From: Mya arenaria
Lineage: Eukaryota > Mollusca > Bivalvia > Myida > Myidae
Direction: 5' to 3'
Assembly: GCF_026914265.1 (NCBI RefSeq)
Contig: NC_069125.1
Location: 9,899,117-9,963,116, forward strand
DNA length: 64,000 bases
Of the stretch, positions 1 through 9,762 are shown one piece after another. The position numbers were made by a program, and so were the translations under genes. The notes beneath the pieces are model-generated. The model made no database searches and was not told where the DNA came from. It saw only the letters and a program-made list of their open reading frames with translations. Positions within the stretch are counted from its first letter, which is position 1. Each line of letters starts with the position of its first letter.

Positions 1-159
1 CCTTTGTCCAATCAGATGAGCGATATAGGACCATCTTGGCCCTCTTGTTTAAAAAATCATACACACAAAACCGACTATGAATTCATACTCACTACACCCG
101 ACTATTAACTGCTTCGAACACTAGTCTGTGGCCGTTTCATTAACTCAAAGGTGAAATCG

Positions 160-494
160 CATTCGGAGCTCCTCGGCCATTTTTTCAAAAACAACCTCGG
201 ATGTATGCCGGTATATCTGTTGAAGTAGTCCGTATTTTTTTGAATAAAAGCATTAATTAATTGTAGTGTTTAAGAGTTGTATTCATTGCTCTCAGTTTAA
301 ATTGATTGCCAGTGAAGTGTATTATTGCAAACATAATTACGATTCCCAAGAGTTAAGTCATAAATTTTAACTACTAAATAAGATTACTACGCGATCTATT
401 TGCAGCGGACTTAAACGTACCACTTTTTAAGTATGTAAGCCGTCCATATACATCCGAGGTTGTTTTTGAAAAAATGGCCGAGGAGTTCCGAATG
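160..494. mobile_element. Mutator-like MITE (family M9a), copy 1
   Basis: This short non-autonomous element starts CATTCGGAGCTCCTCGGCC and ends in the inverted form ending GAGTTCCGAATG. The inverted ends run on for about 50 bp and include a shared AACCTCGGATGTATGCC block. It is flanked on both sides by the same 9 bases, GTGAAATCG (151-159 and 495-503), which is a target-site duplication. A 9-bp duplication is typical of Mutator-like transposons. It carries no credible coding frame. Related copies lie at 7247-7551 and 9197-9489. Confidence 0.85.
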
Positions 495-503
495 GTGAAA
501 TCG

Positions 504-1855
504 CTGTAGATCGTATAGTTGCAGCTGCCAATGTTAAAATACGCCAAAATGAATAAAATATCTAGGAACACTTCCGTACGCTACGAAGTGTTCGTATGAA
601 GTTTCATAACAAATGGGGCATGCGTAGGATGCTTATAATATATAATTACAAATATTTATACGCATATGAAAATGACCCAGAAAATGCGTTATTTTGTAGC
701 AAGAAATTAAATGAATGAAATTAAAAATTGGTTCACTTTGCAAAAAGTATCAAATGTTGTGGAAAGCTGTTGATAAGATCGAATGTGTGATATCTCCCTT
801 TAAATGTCTAGTGAATTCATATTAGTTACGGTAAAATAAGGCTACTGCCTAAAACATGATATAATGTTCAAAGCATATCATCGCCATACAATGCATGGAG
901 AAAGTACAAATTAACTATATTTGTTACAACATACTTAAATCAAGTCTCAATCTCAATCTCAGCTCATTTTACCACATAAAAGCATTTTGTTTTTAAAATC
1001 TTGCATGATTTTTTATACTTTTTGAAGACGTATTTTCTCATAGTATGTGTTATTGAAAGATTTGACAATATTTCAAAGGAAACTTATTCTAGAGCAAAAA
1101 ATATACATGAGTCATTGTTACAAAACATTGTACTCAAGTACATTTTTGGCTGTAGAATATTTTTCCAATGTAACTAGACCAAAGGTTTCAATCAATGTCT
1201 AAAAACATATTTTTGCAATAAATTTTGATGTTATATGATAAAATGAGTTAAGATTGCGTTTGAAATTTGACTTAATATCTTCGTGATATTGCATCATTGG
1301 GGCCTGGAATGAACCGAGCCCATTGCCAACATGACAACCGCTGCTGTCAAAAGACCAGCCTTTACTGGCGGGAGTCGTGCGTCCAATCTTGTTACCCCGT
1401 CATGTGATTGTCAAAAACCCTCATTCAACTCATTAAAAAACATTATTTAGACATTAACGAACAGTAATTGAAATTATTTGCATGTTGCAATAAAAGCGTC
1501 ATAATTGGACAACAGTTTGAAATGAGTAAGCGTTATTTAGTTTACGTAACGTACTAATCGCGACATTGTAACTTGTTTGTTTTCTTAGTTTTCTTGTAAG
1601 TTGTCAAATGAAGCATGACATGTTTCTGGACGTTTCACTGTAACGACCTGTATGTTAATTAATGCGGGTATATAATGGAAGCACATCCTGTTTTTCTGAA
1701 TACACTTCCACTTCTCAACGTTCAGGACCTTTGGAATATAAATCTGAGGTAAGCTACTTATTTTAACCATTTATATATTAAGTTATTAAAAATAAATGCG
1801 ATCGTGTGTGAGATGTACGATTTTTTTTATCTCCATTTATTATCCGTACTTTTAA
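504..1855. other. Unassigned AT-rich intergenic DNA
   Basis: No gene, RNA or repeat could be supported here. The stretch is AT-rich with only short open frames. Its last part (about 1085-1310) has a faint, patchy resemblance to 11090-11340 (TTCTAGAG, AAAATGAGTT and TTCGTGATAT in the same order). This may mark an old dispersed repeat. Confidence 0.4.
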
Positions 1856-2187
1856 GGTGACACTTTTATTCAAATCAATACATACATATGTATAACAAAC
1901 ATAAATTTTGAGTGATAAACCTTTTATAACTCACTTCATGATGCATATATAGGAAGAAATAATTACTGATAACAATATTTAACTGTGTATTAAATAGCTG
2001 AAAGCGCACAAATATTATATGACTGGTGAGTGCTAAAAGTTTTTCACTTATCGACTATCGTCTCATAAGGTAGAAATATATTGTTTTCTGCAGCTTTCGT
2101 TCAAATTAAGCACGGTATACGTGATAAGAACCATTGTTTTCGATTATTATCCATTCGTACATCTTATTTGGGAGAAAGAGTGCATCT
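1856..2187 (+). mobile_element. TTAA-targeting MITE (family T2), copy 1
   Basis: This short element is bounded by TTAA on both sides (1852-1855 and 2188-2191). Its right end is the inverse of AGATGCACTCTTTCTCC and its left end is GGTGACACTTTTATT, so the inverted ends are imperfect. The interior matches copies at 25913-26286, 27853-28236, 32054-32439 and 43687-44258 (shared blocks such as GTATAACAAACATAAATTTT and GATAAACCTT). TTAA target sites are used by piggyBac and Kolobok transposases. It is non-coding. Confidence 0.8.
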
Positions 2188-2676
2188 TTAAGGATGTCAA
2201 ATGCTATAAGTTTCGTTTCACAGTTTGAAATATATTCTTCATATCAAAGTAACGCATACGCCACGCGACTGTATAATATACTGAAATATGTAAATATTCG
2301 GACAATATATTTTTATTATTAAAACTGAATATGGAAGAAGACTGATTACAGAATGTGTTATAGTTATTGTAGTTTTTGAATGATTAATGCTCTCAGATCA
2401 AAGTATTCGTTCAGAAAAGTGCACACCAAAGAGATGATATATAGATTTCATATGGCTGTAGTGTTCATTTAATACGGAATTAATGAAATGAGTGTACTAA
2501 AATTGATAAAAAAAATCCTTGGCATTTTTTATTTACTTAAGTTAACCATTTTTATGAATTTGATAGTGAATGGCCGTGAATGTGATTTCTATTTGTATGA
2601 TGAATATTAACTTGATGATTGGTACCAAACGTCGCTATATAAATGCAGCTTGCACGTTTTTAACGCTACACATTGA

Positions 2677-3166
2677 TGACGTCACGTCAAAAGCACAACT
2701 TATATCTCAAAAATATTTCTTTCATGGTTTCCGTCGGTTTGTAGAAATGCATCAGTGAAATAAAAATTATATTTTATTGCTTCCAACAGTAAAATAATAG
2801 TTTGATATTTTTAACTGCTTTTAAAATGTTAGCCCGCTCTCGCGTCGAAACGACATTTCCGAAATGCCGCTCATTCTTATATAATTTGTAGCGCCTAACA
2901 CCAACCCTTCAATAAACCGCCATTTTATATCATTTGTTGGTATATATTAAAAAGAAGAATATTTAATTTCAATGTAAGATAGCAATATATTTCACCCCAT
3001 GAATACCAAAAGTAAATTTTTAGTTAGTTGTACACAATTCGTGTAATATCGTTTTTGGTATTCACTCGGTGGAATTTATTACCATCTTTCTCTAAAACAA
3101 ACAATTATGTTCTTTTGAATGACTGTATATTATTATGGTGACGTTAACGGATTTTAATGTATAAAT
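2677..3166 (+). promoter_or_regulatory. Candidate promoter region of the glycine-rich gene
   Basis: A TATA-like TATAAAT lies at 3160-3166, about 75 bases before the start codon at 3241, leaving room for a short 5' leader. A perfect CRE octamer TGACGTCA followed by CGTCA lies at 2677-2689, about 560 bases upstream. The TATA placement is reasonable but such strings are frequent in AT-rich DNA. Inference only. Confidence 0.35.
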
Positions 3167-3240
3167 TGTATAATTTTGATGTACAAATGGAGTATTTACC
3201 CGCTTGAAAACAACAACTTTCAGTGTCGAACCATAGAAAC

Positions 3241-6029
3241 ATGGCTTTCATCAAAATACTTGGGACTTTGCTGGCCGGTTGTATATGTGTGCAAGGTAAT
3301 CATTTATATTATATAAATAATAAAACTAAATTAAATTTGAACTCTTTGTTGTTAATCGATAGGTTCTTTTGATTCCATTATATGTGAAGATATTATAATT
3401 CGAGTTGAATGCAAGTATAAAATAGTTTTTGTGATGTACAAACAACAACAATACCAATTTGTATTTTTGAATACATCGTCAGATCACCCCTAACTGACCC
3501 TTCCCGTGACACTTAAACTGCATTCTTTTCGGATCCCTCAATATACATTGGACAATGCGTAAGGGGAAACACATGAAACTATGAACAAAACCCATCCATT
3601 TTATATTTTAGCGGACTACAATACCAACGGGTTTGACGATAGCGGATTGTTCGTAGGAGGTAAGTTTCTTTAAGAGGCTTACATCACAGTAAAAAATAGG
3701 TGGAAAAAGTACTATGCATTTGTTATACATACATCGATGGAATTGAATGTTTTGTTTCGCGAAAAGATCGGTTAAAATTAATTTGTGTTGCCTATGAAAA
3801 AACATCAGTTTGTATTCAATAAAATGGTGATAACAGTCATTGATCGCTCAGGCGGAAGTGACGGCTCGCTAGGAGGAGGCGGTGGCGGATTTGTGGGCGG
3901 CGGAAGTGGCGGCTTGCTAGGAGGAAGTGGCGGCGGGTTTTCCGGAAGTGGAAGTGGATACATGGATGATGGCTACATTGGAGGAGGCTCTGTTGGAGGC
4001 GGCCTCGCGGGAACCGGCGGTTTGGGCTCCGGAATGTTCGGTGGAGGGATTCGGTGAGACTTTGGAAAGTTTAGCCGCTGAGCAGAGTTTATATTGATTT
4101 GCGATTTGATACAACTGTCAGGTTTTCCTCGTTAGCGAGTACATAGCTCATTTTATTACCCATGTTGAAATATACCTCATGAAATCAACAATTACATATC
4201 TAATGCATTGCCAACACATCGAATAGTACATCTTAAGACTTCATAATGAAATGTTTGAAATAGATCGTACTAAGTTTGGATGTTTTACTGTTGCAACCGC
4301 AAAATGTAAGGAAAATATGATTGTCTGAGAATTGTAAACATTTTTTTCTTCTTTCAGTCAAAGCTTGTCTGGTGGGATAGGGGGTGGGAGTGTAGACCCT
4401 GGTTTTGGAATGCCCGCCCATAGCTACAAACAGATGGGTGGACACGGGATGTTTGGGTCAGGAATGGGTGGGATCGGGGGTTTTGGGGGTGGGGCGGGCA
4501 TAGGAAGTGGAGTTGCTGGACTTGCTCGCGGAGGTGCGTAGTTCCCGGTTATTTTTGCTCAATACGATTTCATTGTGTTAAGTGTCCGGACAAATTAGTT
4601 AAGTTTAAACTTATTTATTTTTTGCAACGACTGTGAAACAAGTTTTTGCAGCTTTAATTAAAATAAGTATTTATAGATTTTACCAACAGGGCATCAAAAA
4701 TCAACATGTTAAATACCATTAACGCTCTTGATTTGAAACCAAAAAGCTTTTGAGTGATACAAGTTTGCATTGAATAAAAGTTTCTATCTAATTAAGTTAG
4801 ATATTAAAATAATTATTGATGATGATGATATTGTCGATAGACGTTTAATAATATGGTATCGATACGTAAATGGTGACTTTTTCTGATTATTCGTTTTTTC
4901 GCCCCGCCACATGGCGTATTTTCGCTTTCTTTGAGGCACGCACAAACGTATGACCATCCATTAGTAAAGCCAACATGGAGAAGGTCAGTGTAAGTGTCTT
5001 AACTTGACGAAAATGCCCAATATGGCGGGACGAAAATACGACAAATTATTATTTTTTATTTTCGACCCACCATATAATTTCGTATTTTTTAAAATATGAA
5101 ATTTCAGAATCAACCGCCTTACAAGTAACCCTCCATTTAGGTTAAGATGTAATTTAGATTGCAACTTGGAAATGATGTTTGCTATTTGAAGGTGGTTCAG
5201 TTGCTGGCGGTGGCATGTTCGGAGGTATCGGAGGTAAAGGTGGACTTATCGGAGGTGGTGCTGGTGGTAGGGGCTTAATCGGGGGCGGTGGTATTGGTGG
5301 CGGTGGCATACTTGGAGGCGGTGGTAGCCTTGGCGGTGGTAGCATGATCGGTGGCGGTGGCATACTTGGAGGCCGTGGAAATCTTGGCGGCGGTGGCATT
5401 ATTGGTGGCGGCGGTAATGGTGGCGGTGCTATCATGGGTGGCAAACATGGCTTTATCGGGGGCGGTGGTATTGGTGGCGGTGGCATACTTGGAGGCGGTG
5501 GTATGATTGGCGGCGGTGGCAAACTTGGAGGCGGTGGCATACTTGGAGGCGGTGGTATGATTGGCGGCGGTGGCATACTTGGAGGCGGTGGTATGATTGG
5601 CGGAGGTGGCATACTTGGAGGCGGTGGTATGATTGGCGGCGGTGGCATACTTGGAGGCGGTGGTATGATTGGCGGAGGTGGCATACTTGGAGGCGGTGGT
5701 ATGATTGGTGGCGGTTCTATCGGAGGTGGATTCGGAAAGTACGGAAGGGGTCGAATCGGTTCGGGAATTGCCGGTATTCGCCGAAGGCGCCCCAACAGAA
5801 GACTGTTTAGTAAGTTGTGAAATTTATGTTGATGATTTTTTCGGTTGAAATACAAGTGATTCCAAAATTTTCATATATTTTTCAATAATACGCACGTTTT
5901 AATTAACATTATGGTAGCTGTTACGTAAATAGAAAATACTCAAAATACAATGTAAGATCTTGTTGCCATAGATTTAACCGTGACTTTGACCCTAACTAAT
6001 TATTTTGTTTTATTTCAGAGATGTACTGA
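3241..6029 (+). CDS. Secreted glycine-rich protein, shematrin-like (six exons)
   Basis: Exons: 3241-3295, 3612-3659, 3852-4053, 4358-4533, 5192-5809, 6019-6029. All introns are GT-AG and the phases agree across every junction, giving about 369 residues. Residues 1-18 (MAFIKILGTLLAGCICVQ) form a signal peptide, followed by a short mature start ADYNTNGFDDSGLFVG. The rest is dominated by Gly with Ile, Leu, Met, Ser and Phe. About residues 250-336 are roughly six copies of a 12-residue unit GGGGILGGGGMI, encoded by a 36-bp DNA repeat. The C-terminus is basic and ends in Tyr (RRRRPNRRLFKMY). Signal peptide, GGX repeats and a basic tail ending in Tyr resemble shematrins, which are framework proteins of the mollusc shell prismatic layer made by mantle. 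That assignment is by composition, not homology search. The intron 4 acceptor (TTTGAAG) has a weak pyrimidine tract. If the last intron is retained, the tail becomes FSKL. A polyadenylation signal AATAAA lies at 6157-6162. Confidence 0.75.
5461..5720 (+). repeat. 36-bp coding minisatellite inside exon 5
   Basis: About six tandem copies of a 36-bp unit encode GGGGILGGGGMI, with one copy carrying Lys in place of Ile. Copies differ mainly at silent third positions (GGC or GGA, GGT). The pattern points to recent unit duplication within the gene. Confidence 0.85.
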
Positions 6030-6286
6030 GAAACGTTCACAAATCCCGGAGCCGAACTCTCGAAACGACAATGGACAACCGCCTTGGATCTCATTTATAT
6101 ATAGTCTCCCTTTTTAGAATTATATTAGTGTGTATTATTTATTTGCTATTTACTGAAATAAACTTAGTTTGCACTAGCGATTTGTGTTGTGTTCAAAGAT
6201 CAAAGAATCAACTGTTCTTTTATGTCAGTATCTACATTCTACAACACTACTGAATTTAATGTTAAACGGATTTTGGCCTTACTGTA

Positions 6287-7138
6287 AGCTTCACTCTCAC
6301 AGATATACCGTTTTTACAACTTTTTATTCGCTTGAAAAGAATGTACGTGAAGTTAGCGGCCTAGCGGCGTGAAGTTAGCGGCCTATAGTTAAACACTGAT
6401 AAACTAACTGATTTTGTGCACGAAATATCAATTTCAATCCATTTTCAAAATATTTTTTCAAAAAAGCTTATCAAACACTTTTCTATTTCTTGGAAAAATG
6501 TTGAAAATCGCTTCAGACTGATGATTGGTGCATATAAATAGCAAATATATCATTGCTTTAGAAGAGCAGACATGTTTGCATGCTTTAAATGGAAAAATGT
6601 TTTATCAACTTTGAAAAATATGTTGAAAATCGCTTCAAATTTCTATTTTGTGCACAAAAACAGTTAATATATCATTGTTTAAGAAGAAAAGGCATGTATT
6701 CGTACTTTGAAATAAGATACCATATTGCGCCGCTAGGCCGCTAGGCCGCTAGGGCGCTAGGCCGCTGACTTCACGCCGCAAGGCCGCTAACTTCACGCCG
6801 CTAGGCCGCTAACTTCACGTACATTTGAAAAGAGCATATTTTTACGTAAATATCTGCAAACCAATGCTAAAAAATTGCTGACAAAAGATCAGATCGCAGA
6901 TTTTCAATTTTCTGTTCGAAAATTAATGTTGAATGGCTTAAACCGCTACTAACGCTTTAAGAAAAAATGCATAAAACATCCATTTTTGAACTTAAATATA
7001 AAAATATATATAATAATATATAATTTTTATAAGCAATGTTATGTTACTGGTTTCCATGCATCTGCGCAAAATTTGGCTCGTTCCAAGACAAAAAAATAAA
7101 AAAAGCTTTCAAAAAGTTCAATCTGTGAGAGTGCAGCT
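6287..7138. mobile_element. TTAA-targeting MITE (family T1), copy 1, split by a nested element
   Basis: The left end AGCTTCACTCTCACAG and right end inverse to AGCTGCACTCTCACAG match the family ends seen at 12578-12925, 43025-43390 and 46598-46947. TTAA follows on the right (7139-7142); the left flank is TGTA, probably mutated. The element is interrupted by another transposon at 6341-6824, so only about 370 bp belong to this family. Confidence 0.8.
6341..6824. mobile_element. Nested Mutator-like MITE (family M9b)
   Basis: This element is inserted in the T1 MITE and flanked by identical 9-base duplications TTGAAAAGA (6332-6340 and 6825-6833). Its ends are inverted copies beginning ATGTACGTGAAGTTAGCGGC. 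Within each end a short module (GGCCGCTAACTTCACG and GGCCGCTAG variants) is repeated, more often on the right. The AT-rich core has a diverged internal duplication around TGTTGAAAATCGCTTCA (about 6509 and 6622). It has no coding frame. The 9-bp duplication suggests a Mutator-like transposase. Confidence 0.85.
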
Positions 7139-7246
7139 TTAAAAATTCTCGAGCGGTGATCGAAAATAAACATGTATTTTATTGGTTCTTAAAACAGGCG
7201 CGGTTGATATAATTGAAATACTTAGCTCCTGAACGCACACTCAACG

Positions 7247-7551
7247 CATTCAAAACATCGAGAGAAAAAAACTCGGATGTATATGGACGGTTTACAATGT
7301 CAGAAATCTTAACATTAAAATTCGCTGCAAGTAGATCTTTTAGTGATTTCAATTTAACAGTTAATTGCTTTATTCTAGGGAATCTTTATGCTATAATACA
7401 CTTCACTGACAATCATTTGAAACTTAGATATTCAAAATACACGTTAAAATACTACAATCAATAAATACTATTATTAAAAAAATACGAACTTGATGTACCG
7501 GCAAACATCACAGGTTGTTTTCGGTGTAAAATGGCCGGGGTCTTCCGAATG
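7247..7551. mobile_element. Mutator-like MITE (family M9a), copy 2, diverged
   Basis: The ends CATTCAAAACATCGAGAG and the inverse of CATTCGGAAGACCCCGGCC, plus inner CTCGGATGTATATGGACGG, match the family. The flanks (ACACTCAACG and ACCTTCGACG) agree at 7 of 10 positions, consistent with an old, mutated target duplication. Confidence 0.7.
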
Positions 7552-9196
7552 ACCTTCGACGGTCATTTTATACCGTTGTTGGAGTCTTACCGAAATTAAC
7601 GAAGTACCTTAAGTTATTTCGAAACAAACTATCATTTGGATTAACATTTTTTTAGTGAAAACGTTTTGAAAAAAAAATAGAAGCGGTCACTTACAAATTG
7701 TTTGACCTCGTCAGTATTTTCTGAAATATAGGTGCGCCGGGTACTGTCAATCCGATAAACAAACAGGATTTTCATGTGGCCTTTAATGTGTATAACTCGG
7801 ATATCACATACACATTAGATTCACAAAAAGAGAATTTCTATTTTTTTAAGATTTATTTGTCAATGTGAACCGTTAAATGATTAACAATTTGTTTAATAAA
7901 CACGCATGTACATTAATAAAGACCGTCACCATTATTACTTCACATTATCACACTGTATGTCATAAGTGACGGTTGAGGTATACGAAAAACATATGTGTGA
8001 AATTTGGAGGCCCTGTGAACCACATTGTTTCGGTACCATTTGAAAGGATCTTGTGTGTAGGAAAATTAATTGTATTTCTTTACAGTAGTATATCAAAAAA
8101 GTTGTTTTGGCCACTTGAGATTGCAAAATTTTACGTTACGTCAAAATCCGACAAATTGATTTGGCCATCTAAAGCACAGGGGCAGGGTGCGTTGTTTTGA
8201 CACACCCTTTGACCACGCCCCCTCCCCCATACTTACTAATAATGATGGGGGAACTGTTACTTAATGTAACTTTGAAAAAAAAATTAATTCAACAAGCAAA
8301 CACCTTTCAAACGATACCAACTTACATGTGGTCGCCAGACATCAAGATTTTACATCATAGTTAATGGATCTGTCGGGGGGAACTAGCATATTTGTGGATG
8401 TGGGTTTGAACATTTGGTTCGAGTTCGTAAATAATGCTAAATAACATCATCAAACTTTGCGTAGGTATTTTCTTATTTATAACATTGCATAGGATTACTT
8501 AATCTGAAAAGTAAGAAATGAATATAAACGAAGTCGGATGAAATTAAATGTAAAATTGAGGTTAATATAAAACAATCAAATATAAAGATATTCTGTTGAA
8601 ACTCAACATTGAATTTTGGTACCGACGGTGAAGAATATTCGTGATTGGTTTTGTTATTCGTGAAATAATGCTACCAAGGCCGAAAACAGACTTGGATGTT
8701 AGAGGGGGCATAACTTAGGAGCGAAAGCCTTTGATTTGAGCCCTTCCCTCAACACAATAGATTTGTTTTAATGTGTTGGCAGAGGGAAACAACTTCTAGT
8801 CCAAAATGGTGTATTTTGGGCGTATATTATTTTTTCCTCCTATATTGAAATAAAAAATGAACTTGGACGATTTAAGGGGAGCGCGCGGCGGATGCACCCA
8901 TCCCTCTTATTCCGCTTGTGGGTGGTTACCAAAAAACTATTCTCAAGGTATGAAGTCATGTGAAAGTGAATTTGTAAACAAAAAATCCACTCCAAACTGA
9001 AATTCTGGATCACCGTAATGATTAGTCGAAATATATGATTGTATTTATCCAAATAACCATACATAATAGGAATGTAGCATGTGTTATCTATTTTTAGTTT
9101 GAATCATGCTAGTTCATGTATTTTTCTCATCCCAATAAAGGGACACACAATACAAGATCGTCGTCGGACAAACCCCGTTTCCCTGCAGTGTGATGG
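7552..9196. other. Unassigned intergenic DNA
   Basis: No gene could be supported. The part from about 7735 to 8420 reads like a dispersed repeat (paired phrases GGTACCATTTGAAAGGATC at 8032 and the near-inverse CCTTTCAAACGATACCAA at 8304), but no ends or target duplication could be set. Confidence 0.35.
8032..8321. repeat. Inverted phrase pair in an undefined repeat
   Basis: GGTACCATTTGAAAGG near 8032 and CCTTTCAAACGATACC near 8304 are close to inverse of each other, about 270 bp apart. They could be parts of the inverted ends of an unrecognised short element; no target duplication was found. Confidence 0.3.
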
Positions 9197-9489
9197 CATT
9201 CGGAACACCTCGACCATTTTCCATCAGGAAACATCCTCGGATGTGTATTGTCGGTTTAAGATCGCGTACTAATTTAAATTTAAAGCAGTTAAAGAGAACG
9301 ATTTTACTCTTGGGAATCTTAATTATTAATCAATAATACCTTTCACTGGCAATTCATTTAAACTGAGTAATACAAAATACACGTTGAATATTTAATATTT
9401 GTATTTAAGTTTTACGAACTGCTTTTATTGATATGCCGGCATACATCCGAGGTTGTTTTCGATGGAAAATGGCCGATGTGTTCCGAATG
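9197..9489. mobile_element. Mutator-like MITE (family M9a), copy 3
   Basis: This 293-bp element runs from CATTCGGAACACCTCGACC to its inverse ending TGTGTTCCGAATG. It is flanked by identical 9-base duplications GTGTGATGG (9188-9196 and 9490-9498). Its core is in the opposite orientation to copy 1. It sits just beyond the 3' end of the death-domain gene and contains TTTATT (9424-9429), an AATAAA on the minus strand. Confidence 0.88.
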
Positions 9490-9762
9490 GTGTGATGGAT
9501 GCAGAGCAACGGAATGCACCATCCGTGGGTATCCGACCACGAACGAGATGAGTCTTGGATTCAGAGCATCACCATACTTTGTTATACAACTAAAACTCTT
9601 AAAAGTGAAAGAAACGTGATTTCACACATCTTAATGGTAAGTGACTCAGCCCGATTAACACATCATTGTGAGAAGCATCACCCTATCCGAAAACGAAACT
9701 GGTATGATACTCATAACACATGGATATTGAGTCACAGTCCGGCGACTAGAACCGACATATCC

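Noticed and set aside
5154-5855. Pro-rich minus-strand protein
   Set aside because: It is the antisense shadow of the spliced, signal-peptide-bearing glycine-rich gene.
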